This document shows positions 21,546-31,632 of a stretch of 64,000 bases of DNA, piece by piece. Both the position numbers and the translations under genes were made by a program. Location: the NCBI GenBank assembly GCA_009763385.1, contig CM019822.1:10200127-10264126 (forward strand), given 5' to 3'. The notes under the pieces are model-generated. The model made no database searches and was not told the DNA's origin. It saw nothing but the letters and a program-made list of their open reading frames with translations. Positions within the stretch are counted from its first letter, which is position 1. Each line of letters starts with the position of its first letter. Source of the DNA: Coix lacryma-jobi var. lacryma-jobi. Its lineage: Eukaryota > Streptophyta > Magnoliopsida > Poales > Poaceae.

Positions 21546-22530
21546 CCCGCGCTAGAATAGCCATAACTCCTCACTCCAAACTCCGATATTGATGATCTTG
21601 GACATTTTGGAAAGCTTATTCAGAGAGCTACACATCCCACATGAATACAAGATCCAGATCACAAAGGATTAGAACAGAATTCCAATCCAAGATCCATCGC
21701 TTCTCTTTTTCAACCAAAGCTTTCTCCGAAACTTCTCCGAGTTGATCCAAATCAACTCCAACACCTTCTCCTTTGCAAATGTGCCAACACCACCAAGTGT
21801 ATACAACCTTGTGCATGTGTGTTAGCATTTTCACAAACATTTTTTTCAAAGGATTTTCACTTGCTCTCACCACGCCACTCGATCCTAGCAACATCGCAAA
21901 GTTAGATCGCTTAAGTGGCACTAGATGACCGATATGCAAACAAGTTTGCTCCTCTTAATAGTACGGCCATCTATCCTAAACCCGGTCATAATCTTCTCTA
22001 CACACCTATGACCGGTGAAATGAAACGCCCTATAAGTATACCTTTGCCTTGCGCATTCCATTCCATCTCCTTTGGTGTTGATGCAACACATGCACCAACC
22101 TATCTTCAAATGATATGATCCACTTTATATCATCACATGGCCTCCATGGTCCATCGATCTTGACCTCACTTGCTCTTCACCATTGCTTCGGTCCTTCGGC
22201 GCCAAGTCTTTGCTCAAGCCTCCCGACACTCGGTACCAACGGCTTCAAAGCCTCCAACTTGCCCTTCACCTTCGCAGCCGGTCCATCAAGCCAAGTCTTG
22301 CCTTGATCTTCACCATCTTAGCCACATGACTCCATGTCATGTTTCATGTGCATTAAGCTCCTTCTTCACATGTGTGAGCCTTGCGACACATTCCAAGCCA
22401 TTTCTCCTTTATGGCATATGTTGCTCACACATGATCACTTGTGGACTAATCACCTGTGTAATTCACTTCAAACACATATTAGTCCACCTAAGTTGTCACT
22501 CAATTACCAAAACCAAACAAGGACCTTTCA

Positions 22531-23800
22531 GAAAGCTTATTAGAAAAAACAGCGACGCCTCCCTTTTCTTTTAGCGAGGCTCGCTTAACGTTTTTGTAAG
22601 CTGATTAGGAAAACAACGACGCCCCCTTTTCTTTTAGCGAGGCTCGCTTAACGTTTTGTAAGCTGATTAGGAAAACAGCGATGCCCCCTTTTCTTTTTGC
22701 GAGGCTTGCTTAACGCTCTTGTAAGCTGATTAGGAAAACAACGACGCCCCCTTTTCTTTTAGCGAGGCTCGCTTAACGTTTTGTAAGCTGATTAGGAAAA
22801 CAGCGACACCCCCTTTTCTTTTTACGAGGCTTGCTTAACGCTCTTGTAAGCTGATTAGGAAAACAACGACGCCCCCTTTTCTTTTAGCGAGGCTCGCTTA
22901 ACGTTTTTGTAAGCTGATTAGGAAAACAACGATGCCCCCCTTTTCTTTTTGCGAGGCTTGCGTAACGCTTTTGTAAGCTGATTAGGAAAACAGCGACGCC
23001 CGCTTTTCTTTTAGCGAGGCTCGCTTAACGTTTTTGAAAGCTTATTAGAAAAAACAGCGACGCCCCCCTTTTCTTTTAGCGAGGCTCGCTTAACGTTTTT
23101 GTAAGCTGATTAGGAAAACAACGACGTCCCCTTTTTTTTAGCGAGGCTCGCTTAACGTTTTGTAAGCTGATTAGGAAAACAGCGACGCCCCCTTTTCTTT
23201 TTGCGAGGCTTGCTTAACGCTCTTGTAAGCTGATTAGGAAAACAACGACGCCCCCTTTTCTTTTAGCGAGGCTCGCTTAACGTTTTATAAGCTGATTAGG
23301 AAAACAGCGACACCCCCTTTTCTTTTTGCGAGGCTTGCTTAACGCTCTTGTAAGCTGATTAGGAAAACAACGACGCCCCCTTTTCTTTTAGCGAGGCTCG
23401 CTTAACGTTTTTGTAAGCTGATTAGGAAAACAGCGATGCCCCCCTTTTCTTTTTGCGAGGCTTGCGTAACGCTTTTGTAAGCTGATTAGGAAAATAGCGA
23501 CGCCCCCTTTTCTTTTAGCGAGGCTCGCTTAACGTTTTTGAAAGCTTATTAGAAAAAACAGCGACACCCCCCTTTTCTTTTAGCGAGGCTTGCGTAACGC
23601 TTTTGTAAGCTGATTAGGAAAACAACGACGCCCCCTTTTCTTTTTGCGAGGCTCGCTTAACGTTTTTGAAAGCTTATTAGAAAAAACAGCGACGCCCCCC
23701 TTTTCTTTTAGCGAGGCTCGCGTAACATTTTTGTAAGCTGATTAGGAAAACAGCGACGCCCCCTTTTCTTTTTGTGAGGCTCACGTAACGCTTTTGGTTT
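22531..23800 (-). repeat. G tandem array A: ~62-bp units with higher-order structure
   Basis: About 20 units of GTAAGCTGATTAGGAAAACA...GCGAGGCTCGCTTAACG. Two subtypes (AGCGAGGCTCGCTT and TGCGAGGCTTGCTT) largely alternate. A variant GAAAGCTTATTAGAAAAAAC starts at 22531, 23036, 23540 and 23668, giving a higher-order period of about 505 bp. C2 is inserted at the left edge of this array. Confidence 0.88.
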
Positions 23801-24655
23801 TGCAGGGGTACTCGACTTTTGGACTTCGCGCCTCCCCTTGTCTTGGGTGGAGGAGAAGTTTGATTTGCGAGCCCCTAGCGTTTTTTGCGAGGGTGCTCGA
23901 CTTATTTGGACTTCACGCCTCCCCTTGTTTTAGGTTGAGGTGAAGTTTGCTTTGCGAGCCCCTAGCATTTTTTGCGAGGGTGCTCGACTTTTTGGACTTC
24001 GCGCCTCCCCTTGTCTTAGGTGGAGGTGAAGTTTGCTTTGCGAGCCCCTGACATTTTTTGCGAGGGTGCTCGACTTTTTTGGACTTCGCGCCTCCCCTTG
24101 TCTTAGGTGGAGGTGAAGTTTGCTTTGCGATCCCCTGACGTTTTTTGCGAGGGTGCTCCACTTTTTTGGACTTCGCGCCTCCCCTTGTCTTAGGTGGAGG
24201 TGAAGTTTGCTTTGCGAGCCCCTGGCGTTTTTTGCGAGGTTGCTCGACTTTTTTGGACTTTGCGCCTCCCCTTGTCTTAGGTGGAGGTGAAGTTTGCTTT
24301 GCGAGCCCCTGACATTTTTTGCGAGGGTGCTCGACTTTTTTGGACTTCGCGCCTCCCCTTGTCTTAGGTGGAGGTGAAGTTTGCTTTGCGAGCCCCTGGC
24401 GTTTTTTGCGAGGGTGCTCGACTTTTTTGGACTTTGCGCCTCCTCTTGTCTTAGGTGGAGGTGAAGTTTTCTTTGCGAGTCCCTGGCTTTTTTTGCGAGG
24501 GTGCTCGACTTTTTTGGACTTCGCGCCTCCCCTTGTCTTAGGTGGAGGTGAAGTTTGCTTTGCGAGCCCCTGGCGTTTTTTGCAAGGGTGCTCGACTTTT
24601 TTGGACTTCGCGCCTCCCCTTGTCTTAGGTGGAGGTGAAGTTTGCTTTTCCCAAG
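23801..24655 (-). repeat. G tandem array B: 87-bp units
   Basis: About ten units of CGAGGGTGCTCGACTTTTTT...CTTGTCTTAGGTGGAGGTGAAG with starts at 23888, 23975, 24061 and so on. The period is 86-87 bp. Being a multiple of three, it leaves frames open on both strands. Confidence 0.9.
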
Positions 24656-24665
24656 TTTGCTTCAA
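23913..24665 (-). CDS. 29-residue repeat basic frame encoded by array B
   Basis: 250 codons on the same strand as G gag-pol, starting 292 bp after the pol stop. After MKQTWE there are seven full copies and one frameshifted copy of a 29-residue unit, KQTSPPPKTRGGAKSKK followed by VEHPRKKRQGLA. It is strongly basic with two Lys/Arg clusters per unit. Variation is mild (HPRKK to QPRKK, RQG to CQG or SQG). It may simply be a non-coding array that happens to be open, since the complementary strand is open too. No homologous domain is known to me. Confidence 0.4.
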   Translation of the reverse strand: MKQTWEKQTSPPPKTRGGAKSKKVEHPCKKRQGLAKQTSPPPKTRGGAKSKKVEHPRKKSQGLAKKTSPPPKTRGGAKSKKVEHPRKKRQGLAKQTSPPPKTRGGAKSKKVEHPRKKCQGLAKQTSPPPKTRGGAKSKKVEQPRKKRQGLAKQTSPPPKTRGGAKSKKVEHPRKKRQGIAKQTSPPPKTRGGAKSKKVEHPRKKCQGLAKQTSPPPKTRGGAKSKKSSTLAKNARGSQSKLHLNLKQGEA

Positions 24666-24957
24666 AAAAATTTGTGCTTCGAAGCAATCTTTGGTGTTTT
24701 CATCGATTATAAGCGCTCTTGGATGAGGGCTGCTTTTATCAATGTTTAAGGAAAAACTGAAAGAAAGGACTTTAGAGTTTTGTTTTTTCGGGGGTTGATG
24801 CCTTTATTAAGGACTTGGAAACTGCATCGTTAAAAAAACTTACGCCCCTTCGTAAGGAAAAAGAGTGCAGCGCCTTTGTTTTGGTTACAAGTATGATGCT
24901 GAGAAGAAAAGTTGACTGAAGGCATATTACAAGTTGCGAGAGCTCGCTAAGGCTCCG
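24666..24957 (-). other. Spacer between G pol and array B
   Basis: About 290 bp immediately 3' of the pol stop in element sense. No frame or repeat is recognised. Confidence 0.5.
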
Positions 24958-27900
24958 CTATGGGTAGTATTTGCGAAGGTCGTCGACATTCCAGGTGTGA
25001 GGCAGGATGTTTCCCTCGCTGTCAGAGAGGTGAAAAGAGCCGGGACGATTGCATTCTACTATTAAGTATGGACTCGTCCACTTTGGCTGAAACTTTCCCG
25101 CCATGTTGGCGTTTTGCTTCCGAATGAGAACGAGGTCACCCTTCTTTAGTTCTTTGATTCTCACCTTTTTGTCTCTCCATTTTTTTGTTTCTTCCTGATA
25201 CTTGCGAAGGTTGTGCACTGCGTTGCATCTTGTTTCTTCAAGTAAATCTTTGTCTAGCAGTTGGTTTTGTTCATCTGTTTCGAGGGTTGTTCTGATTGAT
25301 CCGTGCTTCAACTCCTCTGGTAACATAGCTTCTTCCCCAAACAGGAGCCTGAAAGGGGTGAATTTTGTGGCTCTGCATTCCGAGGTGTTATGGGACCAGG
25401 TGACCGAGGTTAGTTCTTCTGCCCACTTTCCCTTTGGCCTGCCTTGCAATTTTTTGGATATGGCTTGGAAAATTGTTGCATTGGCTCTTTCAACTAAGAC
25501 GTTGGATTGAGGGTGACGGACTGAGGCGAAGCACAAAACTGTTCCGATTTGTGCGCAGAATTCTTGGAAGACCTCGCTGTCAAACTGAGTGCCATTGTCG
25601 ACAGTTAGGTATTTGGGAACCCCGAACCGACACACTAATTGCTGCCAGAGAAACTTCTTCACGGCCAGGGAGGTGATGGAAACCAGCGGTCTAGTTTCAA
25701 TCCACTTTGTGAAGTATTCCACAGCTACCACTACGTAGCGGAGGTTTCCTGGGGCTGTTGGTAGTGGACCCACGAGATCCATTGCCCATCTTTGCAAAGG
25801 CCAAGTTGGACAAATCAGAGTTGTTGGAGCCCCTGGGGCGTTTTGTGTTTTTGCCGTTAGTTGACAACCTTCGCAGCATTTGACGATGCCTTCTGCATAT
25901 TTTAATGTCGTTGGCCAGTAGAAGCCTTGTCGGAAAGCTTTGCCAACTAACGCCCTCGGGCCGTTGTGTGAACTGCAGATACCTTCATGAATAAGCTTGA
26001 GAATGTCATTTCCTTCAATCTGTGACACGCATTTGAGCCATGGCGAGGTTACCGAAGCTTTGAACAGAATGTTGTCCATAATTTTGTACCCTCGAACTCT
26101 TTGTTTAAGTCTGTTTTCTTCCTCTTTGGTCTCGGGTTCATGCAGCCCGTTGATATAGGCCATGATGGGTGCTCTCCAATCTTCGCTCTGAATTGCATTG
26201 ATCAGCTTCGCTGTTTTCTCGGAAACTTCGATGGCTGATTGTGTCGCAGCTTCATAGAAGACGTCTGGGGGCAACTGTAGTTGTTGTGCTGCCGCTTTGG
26301 CCAGATTGTCTGTCTCGCTGTTATCTGACCTCGGTATTGCTTTCACTGTTATGCCGAGGAAGAAAGATTCTAACCTTCGAATATATTGTAGGTACTTTTG
26401 TAGCTCTGGATCTTTTGCTTTATAATTTTTCTCGATGTGTCCCGCGATGACTTGAGAGTCTGTGTTAATGACTGCCCTTCGGACTGACAATGATCGAAGC
26501 CTTGAGAGTGCTAGTATCACGACTTCGTATTCTGCCGAGTTGTTTGTGCATTTGAAGTCGAGTCTTTTTGTGTACCTTAGCTTCGACCCAGATGGCGAGA
26601 CTAGGATCGCCGAGGCTCCTGCTCCGGCTGCTCCCCAAGCACCATCAACATACGCTGTCCAAAACGGGTCTAGTTGGGCTCCGTCTCTGCGAGGGTCTGG
26701 GGTCCATTCAGCTATGAAATCTGCTAGTGCCTGCGATTTGATCGCTGTTCTTCCCACGAAGGTTATAGCGTAGCTGTTCAATTCAACTGACCATTTTGCT
26801 ACTCTGTCGACTGCCTCATTGTTCTTGAAAATGTTCTCGAGGGGGTATGATGAAGGCACTTGGATTTCGTGTGCCTGGAAGTAGTGTTCTAGCTTTCTTG
26901 AAGTCATGACCACGACATATGTTATCTTCTCTAGCTCTAAGTAGTTCCATTTTGGACCTTCGAGTGTTTCAGACACGTAGTAGACCGGGGCCTGCTTAAT
27001 TTTGTTGTTTTCATGCAACTCTTTGATTAGCACTGCGCTGGATGCATGGGGTGAGGCTGCGACATACAGTAGTAGAAGATCACCTTTGCTTGGACTGGTT
27101 AAAACGGTCAAGTTGGTGAGGTAGTTTTTCAAATCCTCGAAAGCTTTTTGCTGCCGAGGTCCCCAATTGAATGGGGCTGTGCTTCTCAGAGTTTCAAAAA
27201 AAGGTAACCCTCGCTCGGCTGATCTGGAGATGAATCTGCTGAGTGCTGCTAGACGACCTGTCAAACGCTGAGCTGCTTTTTTGGTTGTCGGGGGTTCCAT
27301 ATTGATGATGGCATCAATTTTTTCGGGGTTGGCTTCAATTCCCCTTACTGAGACGATGCAACCTAGCAGTTTTCCTTCGTTTACCCCGAAAACACATTTT
27401 TCGGGGTTTAATTTGAGTCCGGCGGACCGAAGGTTTTTGAACACTCTTTCCAAGTCTGTTATTTGATTTTCTTTTAGCTCGCTTTGTACAATCAAATCGT
27501 CGACGTAGGCAGAGATGGCGTGTTCATCTTTGAAGACTTCAGATGTCATGTGAGCGAAGGTTGATCCTGCATTTCTGAGACCTTCTGCCATTCTTCGAAA
27601 GCAAAATGTGCCCGAAGGTGTAATGAAGCTTGTTTTTTCCTCATCTTCCTCATTCATCCAAATCTGGTGGTACCCTGAGAAGCAGTCGAGGATGGAGAGC
27701 ATTTGGCAACCAGCTGCTCTGTCGATCAAGGTGCTTATGTTAGGCAGAGGAAAGTCATCCTTCGGACAGGCTTTGTTCAGGCATGTGAAATCAACACACA
27801 TTCTCCATTTCTTGTTCTTTTTCTGAACTAGTACCACGTTTGAGAGCCATGTTTGATATTTGACTGGACGGATGACGCCTGCGTCCAGAAGTCTTTTTAC

Positions 27901-30078
27901 CTCTGCCTTCGCTGCCTCTTTCCTCTCTTCTGACATTTTGCGAAGCTTTTGCTTAACTGGGCGATAACCTGGTTTGATGTTTAGGCTGTGCTCGATCAAA
28001 GTTCTGTTTACTCCCTTGAGGTCCTCCGCAGACCAAGCGAAGGTATCGGAGCTTTCCTTGAGGAAATGAATAAGGTTGTCTTCTGACTGGGGGTCTAGGT
28101 TGGCTGAGATGAACACTTTCCTTTCTGAATTGCCCTCGAAGAGTTGGACTTGTTTAGTCTCTTCTTTAGGTGATGCTTTTACTCTGTCGATGCATTCTTC
28201 ACCCTCGTCGCTGAGGTTTGTGGCTCGAGGCTTTGACAAATTGTGGACATTGCGGTGCCCCGGTGCTACTGTTCCTTTGGCTGCTCTTGCAATGTCTTGA
28301 TCTCCGTATACTGCAACGACCCCCTTCAGAGCAGGAAGCTTCATGCAAAGGTATGCAGGGTGGATTACAGCGTTGAATGCGTTGGTGACGCCTCGGCCGA
28401 AAATTGCATTGTAAGGATAGAACATGTCAACCACGTCGAAGGTTATGTGCTTAGTTCTGCAGTTCAGCTGATCTCTGAAGGTAACGGACAGAGATATTTT
28501 TTCAACAGCTCTTACTTGTTGCCCGCCGAAACCGTATAGTGGGTTGTTGGAGGGTTGCAAGAGGTTTCTGTCAAGCTTCATGCTGTCGAAGGTTGTGGCG
28601 AACAGGATGTTAGCGGAGCTTCCTGTATCGACGAGAATTTTGGTGACTGTCCACCCTACTAAGTTAGTCTCGATCACCATTGCATCAGTGTGAGGGTAAT
28701 CCCTTAGCTTCATATCACTGGAATCGAAGGTTATCGGGATGTGAGACCATCGGCCGAATTTGTGCGGTCCTTCGACGGCTACATGATGTACTCTTCGAGC
28801 ATGTTCTTTCTTTTGCCTCTTGTTGCCATGATCTTCGTTGGAGCCTCCGGTGATAGCTAGTATCACACCGAAGGTTGATGTTGGGTTGTTGATGGTTGTC
28901 TGGGATTGGGCTTCGGATTTGACAGGTTGGGGGGCTGGCAGGGCCGGTATTGGTGGTGGTGGTGGTAGAGTGTTGCTCACTTGTTGGTTCGTTTGGGCTT
29001 GAGGGGTTGTTGGGAAAGTGACAGTGTATGGCACATTTTGGCGTTGAGGAAAAGAGGTTGGTTGAAATGAGGTGTGGTTGTAATGTGGGTGTTGAGAGTA
29101 GAAAGGTTGGTGCGAGGGTAAGCCGTAGTTTATGGGGGTGTACTGGTAGGGAGGTTGGGTTGGGTTGAAGTTTGGCTTTCTGGTGTGATTGATGGTTCTG
29201 TTTTCTGTTGAAGAGGCTCTTTTGGACTCCTGGTACTCTTTCCCTCTGACAAAGCACTCGCATTGCTTTGTTGTGTGCCCGTTTCCTAGGCCACAGAAAT
29301 GATAGTACATTTTGGCCGGGTCCCTCTGTTGGTTTCTTTGGTCAGGCGGAGGTGGAAATCCATGTGGGTTTTGGTTGCTCGAAGGCTGAGTGCTTCTTCT
29401 CTGGTCTTCGATTGGATTTGCCTTGTTGATCGCTCCAACGTTGTTCTGATCTTGGCGAGGGTTGTTCTCTCTCGCTTGGGGCCTCGACTGTGGTTTCTGT
29501 TGCGACCTTCGAGCATCGGACTTTGCCCGGAAATCCATGTCCGCTCTACAGTACCTTTCCATTGTATCATGAAGCTCTTCGATTGTGTTTGCTGGTTTTT
29601 TGGCGAACTTTGAGGAACATGGGCCTGAGCATAAGCCGCTGACTGCAGCGAGGATCACGGCCTCGTTGGATATTCCTGGAGTTCTTGCTCTAATCTGGAT
29701 GAACCTTCGCCAGTAGTCTTGTAACGGTTCGCGCTCTTCTTGTTTGCAGTTGAACAGCTCGATGGGGTTTGATGGCGCTGCTGTGATGCCCTTGAAGTTT
29801 GTACAGAGTCTGTCTCTGAGATTGGCCCAGGAATCCACCGTTCCGGGGCAAAGGTTGTTGTACCAAGTCTGCGCGATGTCACGAAGGATGATTACGAAAG
29901 ACTTCGCCATTGTTGACTCATCCCCTCCTGCTGCGGCGACTGCCACTTCGTAGCTCATTATGAATTGGCGAGGGTCAGTGAGTCCATCGTAACGGGGGAG
30001 ATTTTTTGGATTGTAGCATGGTGGCCAGAGTTGGGTTTGTAGTATTTGGGAGAGTGGTGATCTTGGGTCGTAGGGCAT
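24958..30078 (-). CDS. G gag-pol polyprotein (Gag core to integrase)
   Basis: 1706 uninterrupted codons. Domains in order: Gag core (WPPCYNPKNLPRYDG start, ~1-190), a degenerate nucleocapsid finger (HFCGLGNGHTTKQC, ~265), aspartic protease (LVDTGSS, ~483), RT with the FTCLNKACPKDDFPLP block and YVDD (~859), and the first RNase H region (LYVAASPHASS onward). An archaeal-type second RNase H follows (YVDGAWGAAGAG, CTNNSAEYE, INTDSQV; ~1140-1270). Integrase comes last, with its HHCC finger (~1370-1405), core motifs MDLVGPLP, TVDNGTQF (~1494) and ERANAT, and a C-terminal GKFQPKWTSPYLIVE domain. The dual RNase H is diagnostic of the Tat lineage. The first Met at 30078 is not the true start: Gag N-terminal sequence lies beyond C3 at 41656-42182. 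Confidence 0.93.
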   Translation of the reverse strand: MPYDPRSPLSQILQTQLWPPCYNPKNLPRYDGLTDPRQFIMSYEVAVAAAGGDESTMAKSFVIILRDIAQTWYNNLCPGTVDSWANLRDRLCTNFKGITAAPSNPIELFNCKQEEREPLQDYWRRFIQIRARTPGISNEAVILAAVSGLCSGPCSSKFAKKPANTIEELHDTMERYCRADMDFRAKSDARRSQQKPQSRPQARENNPRQDQNNVGAINKANPIEDQRRSTQPSSNQNPHGFPPPPDQRNQQRDPAKMYYHFCGLGNGHTTKQCECFVRGKEYQESKRASSTENRTINHTRKPNFNPTQPPYQYTPINYGLPSHQPFYSQHPHYNHTSFQPTSFPQRQNVPYTVTFPTTPQAQTNQQVSNTLPPPPPIPALPAPQPVKSEAQSQTTINNPTSTFGVILAITGGSNEDHGNKRQKKEHARRVHHVAVEGPHKFGRWSHIPITFDSSDMKLRDYPHTDAMVIETNLVGWTVTKILVDTGSSANILFATTFDSMKLDRNLLQPSNNPLYGFGGQQVRAVEKISLSVTFRDQLNCRTKHITFDVVDMFYPYNAIFGRGVTNAFNAVIHPAYLCMKLPALKGVVAVYGDQDIARAAKGTVAPGHRNVHNLSKPRATNLSDEGEECIDRVKASPKEETKQVQLFEGNSERKVFISANLDPQSEDNLIHFLKESSDTFAWSAEDLKGVNRTLIEHSLNIKPGYRPVKQKLRKMSEERKEAAKAEVKRLLDAGVIRPVKYQTWLSNVVLVQKKNKKWRMCVDFTCLNKACPKDDFPLPNISTLIDRAAGCQMLSILDCFSGYHQIWMNEEDEEKTSFITPSGTFCFRRMAEGLRNAGSTFAHMTSEVFKDEHAISAYVDDLIVQSELKENQITDLERVFKNLRSAGLKLNPEKCVFGVNEGKLLGCIVSVRGIEANPEKIDAIINMEPPTTKKAAQRLTGRLAALSRFISRSAERGLPFFETLRSTAPFNWGPRQQKAFEDLKNYLTNLTVLTSPSKGDLLLLYVAASPHASSAVLIKELHENNKIKQAPVYYVSETLEGPKWNYLELEKITYVVVMTSRKLEHYFQAHEIQVPSSYPLENIFKNNEAVDRVAKWSVELNSYAITFVGRTAIKSQALADFIAEWTPDPRRDGAQLDPFWTAYVDGAWGAAGAGASAILVSPSGSKLRYTKRLDFKCTNNSAEYEVVILALSRLRSLSVRRAVINTDSQVIAGHIEKNYKAKDPELQKYLQYIRRLESFFLGITVKAIPRSDNSETDNLAKAAAQQLQLPPDVFYEAATQSAIEVSEKTAKLINAIQSEDWRAPIMAYINGLHEPETKEEENRLKQRVRGYKIMDNILFKASVTSPWLKCVSQIEGNDILKLIHEGICSSHNGPRALVGKAFRQGFYWPTTLKYAEGIVKCCEGCQLTAKTQNAPGAPTTLICPTWPLQRWAMDLVGPLPTAPGNLRYVVVAVEYFTKWIETRPLVSITSLAVKKFLWQQLVCRFGVPKYLTVDNGTQFDSEVFQEFCAQIGTVLCFASVRHPQSNVLVERANATIFQAISKKLQGRPKGKWAEELTSVTWSHNTSECRATKFTPFRLLFGEEAMLPEELKHGSIRTTLETDEQNQLLDKDLLEETRCNAVHNLRKYQEETKKWRDKKVRIKELKKGDLVLIRKQNANMAGKFQPKWTSPYLIVECNRPGSFHLSDSEGNILPHTWNVDDLRKYYP

Positions 30079-30093
30079 CTGGTGTTGTTGGGC

Positions 30094-30098
30094 CCTTC
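30094..30098. repeat. C3 target-site duplication, left (CCTTC)
   Basis: Identical to 41651-41655; inside G gag. Confidence 0.95.
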
Positions 30099-31493
30099 TG
30101 TAAGTGCATCTAGCCCTTAGTGGGTTTTGGTGAATTGAGTGACAACATAATTAAAGGTCTAACAAGTTTGCTAAGTGTATCAAAGGTTCAACAAGAAAAG
30201 CAAACTTGATGATATTCCACATAGTGTTGAAATGAAGGCCAAAATTGTGTATTGTTGTATTGGAAGATCATGGAAACAATCTTGTTCAAGCAAAAGACAA
30301 CAATGCAAATAGAGTTGATGATATGGCTTCTATGTTGTGGGATATCATGGCATCATGAGAAAGAAAGCATATTTGGCAAATGACAAGTGAGACATGGATT
30401 GATGATTTTGGAATGGTCTCAACAATGGGTTGCTTTTCATGAGCGAGAAGAGTTTGATAGTGAAATAGCTTTGATCAAGGTTAAAGAATGAATCAAGAAT
30501 GCATAAGTGAGTAAATGGCAAGCAAAGTTGAAATGACAAAGGACACAACTCATATTGGATATAAGTCATTCTCTACTTTGGTTTGCTTGTATGGATAAAT
30601 GTTTGGAGAATCACTTTGCATTGATTTGATCAAGCTAGAAGTATGAAGATGGAGATTGAAGTGAGTGTTGAGTGTCAAGCCAAAAGGAGAGGATATTAGG
30701 AATCGTGAATTGGCTTGACCATATTAATGATGATCCATATATGTCTCTATGTGAGTCAAACTAAAGCTTGATTGATCTCAACATGCATATCTACAAGATG
30801 TTCAAGCAAGGATCACAATATTGAAGAAATGGTTTTCAATGGATGCTCAATATGATGTGACTTGAGTGTGGCTTGATAAGGTGAAGATAGCAAGGAAAGG
30901 GCTTCGAGGTACTAAGCGACGGTGAAGGTCAAGAGACCGAAGTACTATGGCTAGGGTGAAGAAGAGAGTACTTGCATTGAGTCGAGGTACTAATCAAGCT
31001 ATGAGGATTCATATTGTGTTGAGGATCAAATCATTAGTGGAAGTGACTTGAAGCCATGGATTGAACTCATATGTGTGGAAATGGTTCAAGTCACATGCTC
31101 AAGGTGTGCTTGCTCAAAGAAAGGAGACAAAGATGATTGCAACCCCTTTCGAAGTGATATCAAGAAGAAATGGCATATGAAGACATTGAAGACTCAAGTG
31201 GTTAAAATGGTTATATTTTCTTTGTCTTGAGTATAGTTATGCCGTACTATCAAGGGGGATGCAATACGAATCATAGACAAGTCTCAAGTGCTCAAACTAA
31301 CCGAACCCGAGTGTTAACATGAGAGAAAACACTTAGCACTGCACCTGCACTTGTTGATCTTGGGCTTGTTCTCTGTAGGGTTGGATAGCCCTCGAAACAA
31401 GCTTTCCGGAAAGTCCAAGATCACTGAAATCGGAGTTCGGAGTAAAAAGTTATGGCGTTTTTCGTGAGGTCACCTGTGCTGTCTCAGGGAGCT

Positions 31494-31570
31494 GCGGCAG
31501 TGCCGCTCTGTCGAGCGGCAGTGCCGCTCCCCGGCAGTGCCGGGCTAAGTGCGGCAGTGCCGGGCCTGTA
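31494..31570 (+). repeat. CGGCAGTGCCG palindrome cluster in C3 U3
   Basis: Four close copies of CGGCAGTGCCG (first at 31495-31505), in GCGGCAGTGCCGCTC or CCGGCAGTGCCGGG contexts, 55-130 bp upstream of the TATA box. It is repeated identically in the 3' LTR near 40694-40770. Confidence 0.9.
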
Positions 31571-31624
31571 CAGCCAGTAACGGCTAGTTTCTGACCTCCA
31601 ACGGCTAGTTTTGGGTGTGGGGGG

Positions 31625-31632
31625 TATATATA
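31625..31632 (+). promoter_or_regulatory. C3 LTR TATA box
   Basis: GGTATATATACCC; the same sequence is at 40825-40832 in the 3' LTR. It probably drives genomic RNA of C3 and, from the 3' copy, could drive read-through transcription to the right. Confidence 0.65.

Larger units (their letters stand above)
17096..22530 (-). mobile_element. C2: SIRE-like copia element, non-autonomous or truncated, 3' end missing
   Basis: This is a minus-strand element consisting of an intact 5' LTR (19841-22530), tRNA-iMet-type PBS, a gag split in two frames, and 670 bp of 3' non-coding sequence ending at the truncated LTR. No protease, integrase or RT frame is present. The right border lies inside a 62-bp tandem repeat unit of G (GAAAG follows the LTR); the matching left border is lost. 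Whether pol was deleted here or was already absent, as in C3, cannot be decided from this copy. Confidence 0.78.
19841..22530 (-). repeat. C2 5' LTR (2690 bp)
   Basis: Begins TGAAGGGTCGAG and ends GGACCTTTCA on the plus strand. It contains the CTAGAGGGGGGTGAATAG block shared with C1 and C3 next to the PBS, and a minus-strand TATA (TATATATAG region 20915-20923). There is no second copy in the window. Confidence 0.82.

Noticed and set aside
22531..24655. Regular repeats that could suggest a CRISPR-like array
   Set aside because: Units are directly tandem with no unique spacers, inside a plant retrotransposon; they are ordinary tandem repeats.
24319..24726. Plus-strand 135-codon repeat frame across array B
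   Set aside because: It is the shadow of the 87-bp period on the strand opposite to G; it has no start context and is hydrophobic repeats only.
30345..31230. Small frames in the C3 LTR (30345-30569, 31048-31230, 31484-31813), repeated in the other LTR
   Set aside because: Duplicated only because the LTRs are identical; no start context, domain or codon signal.
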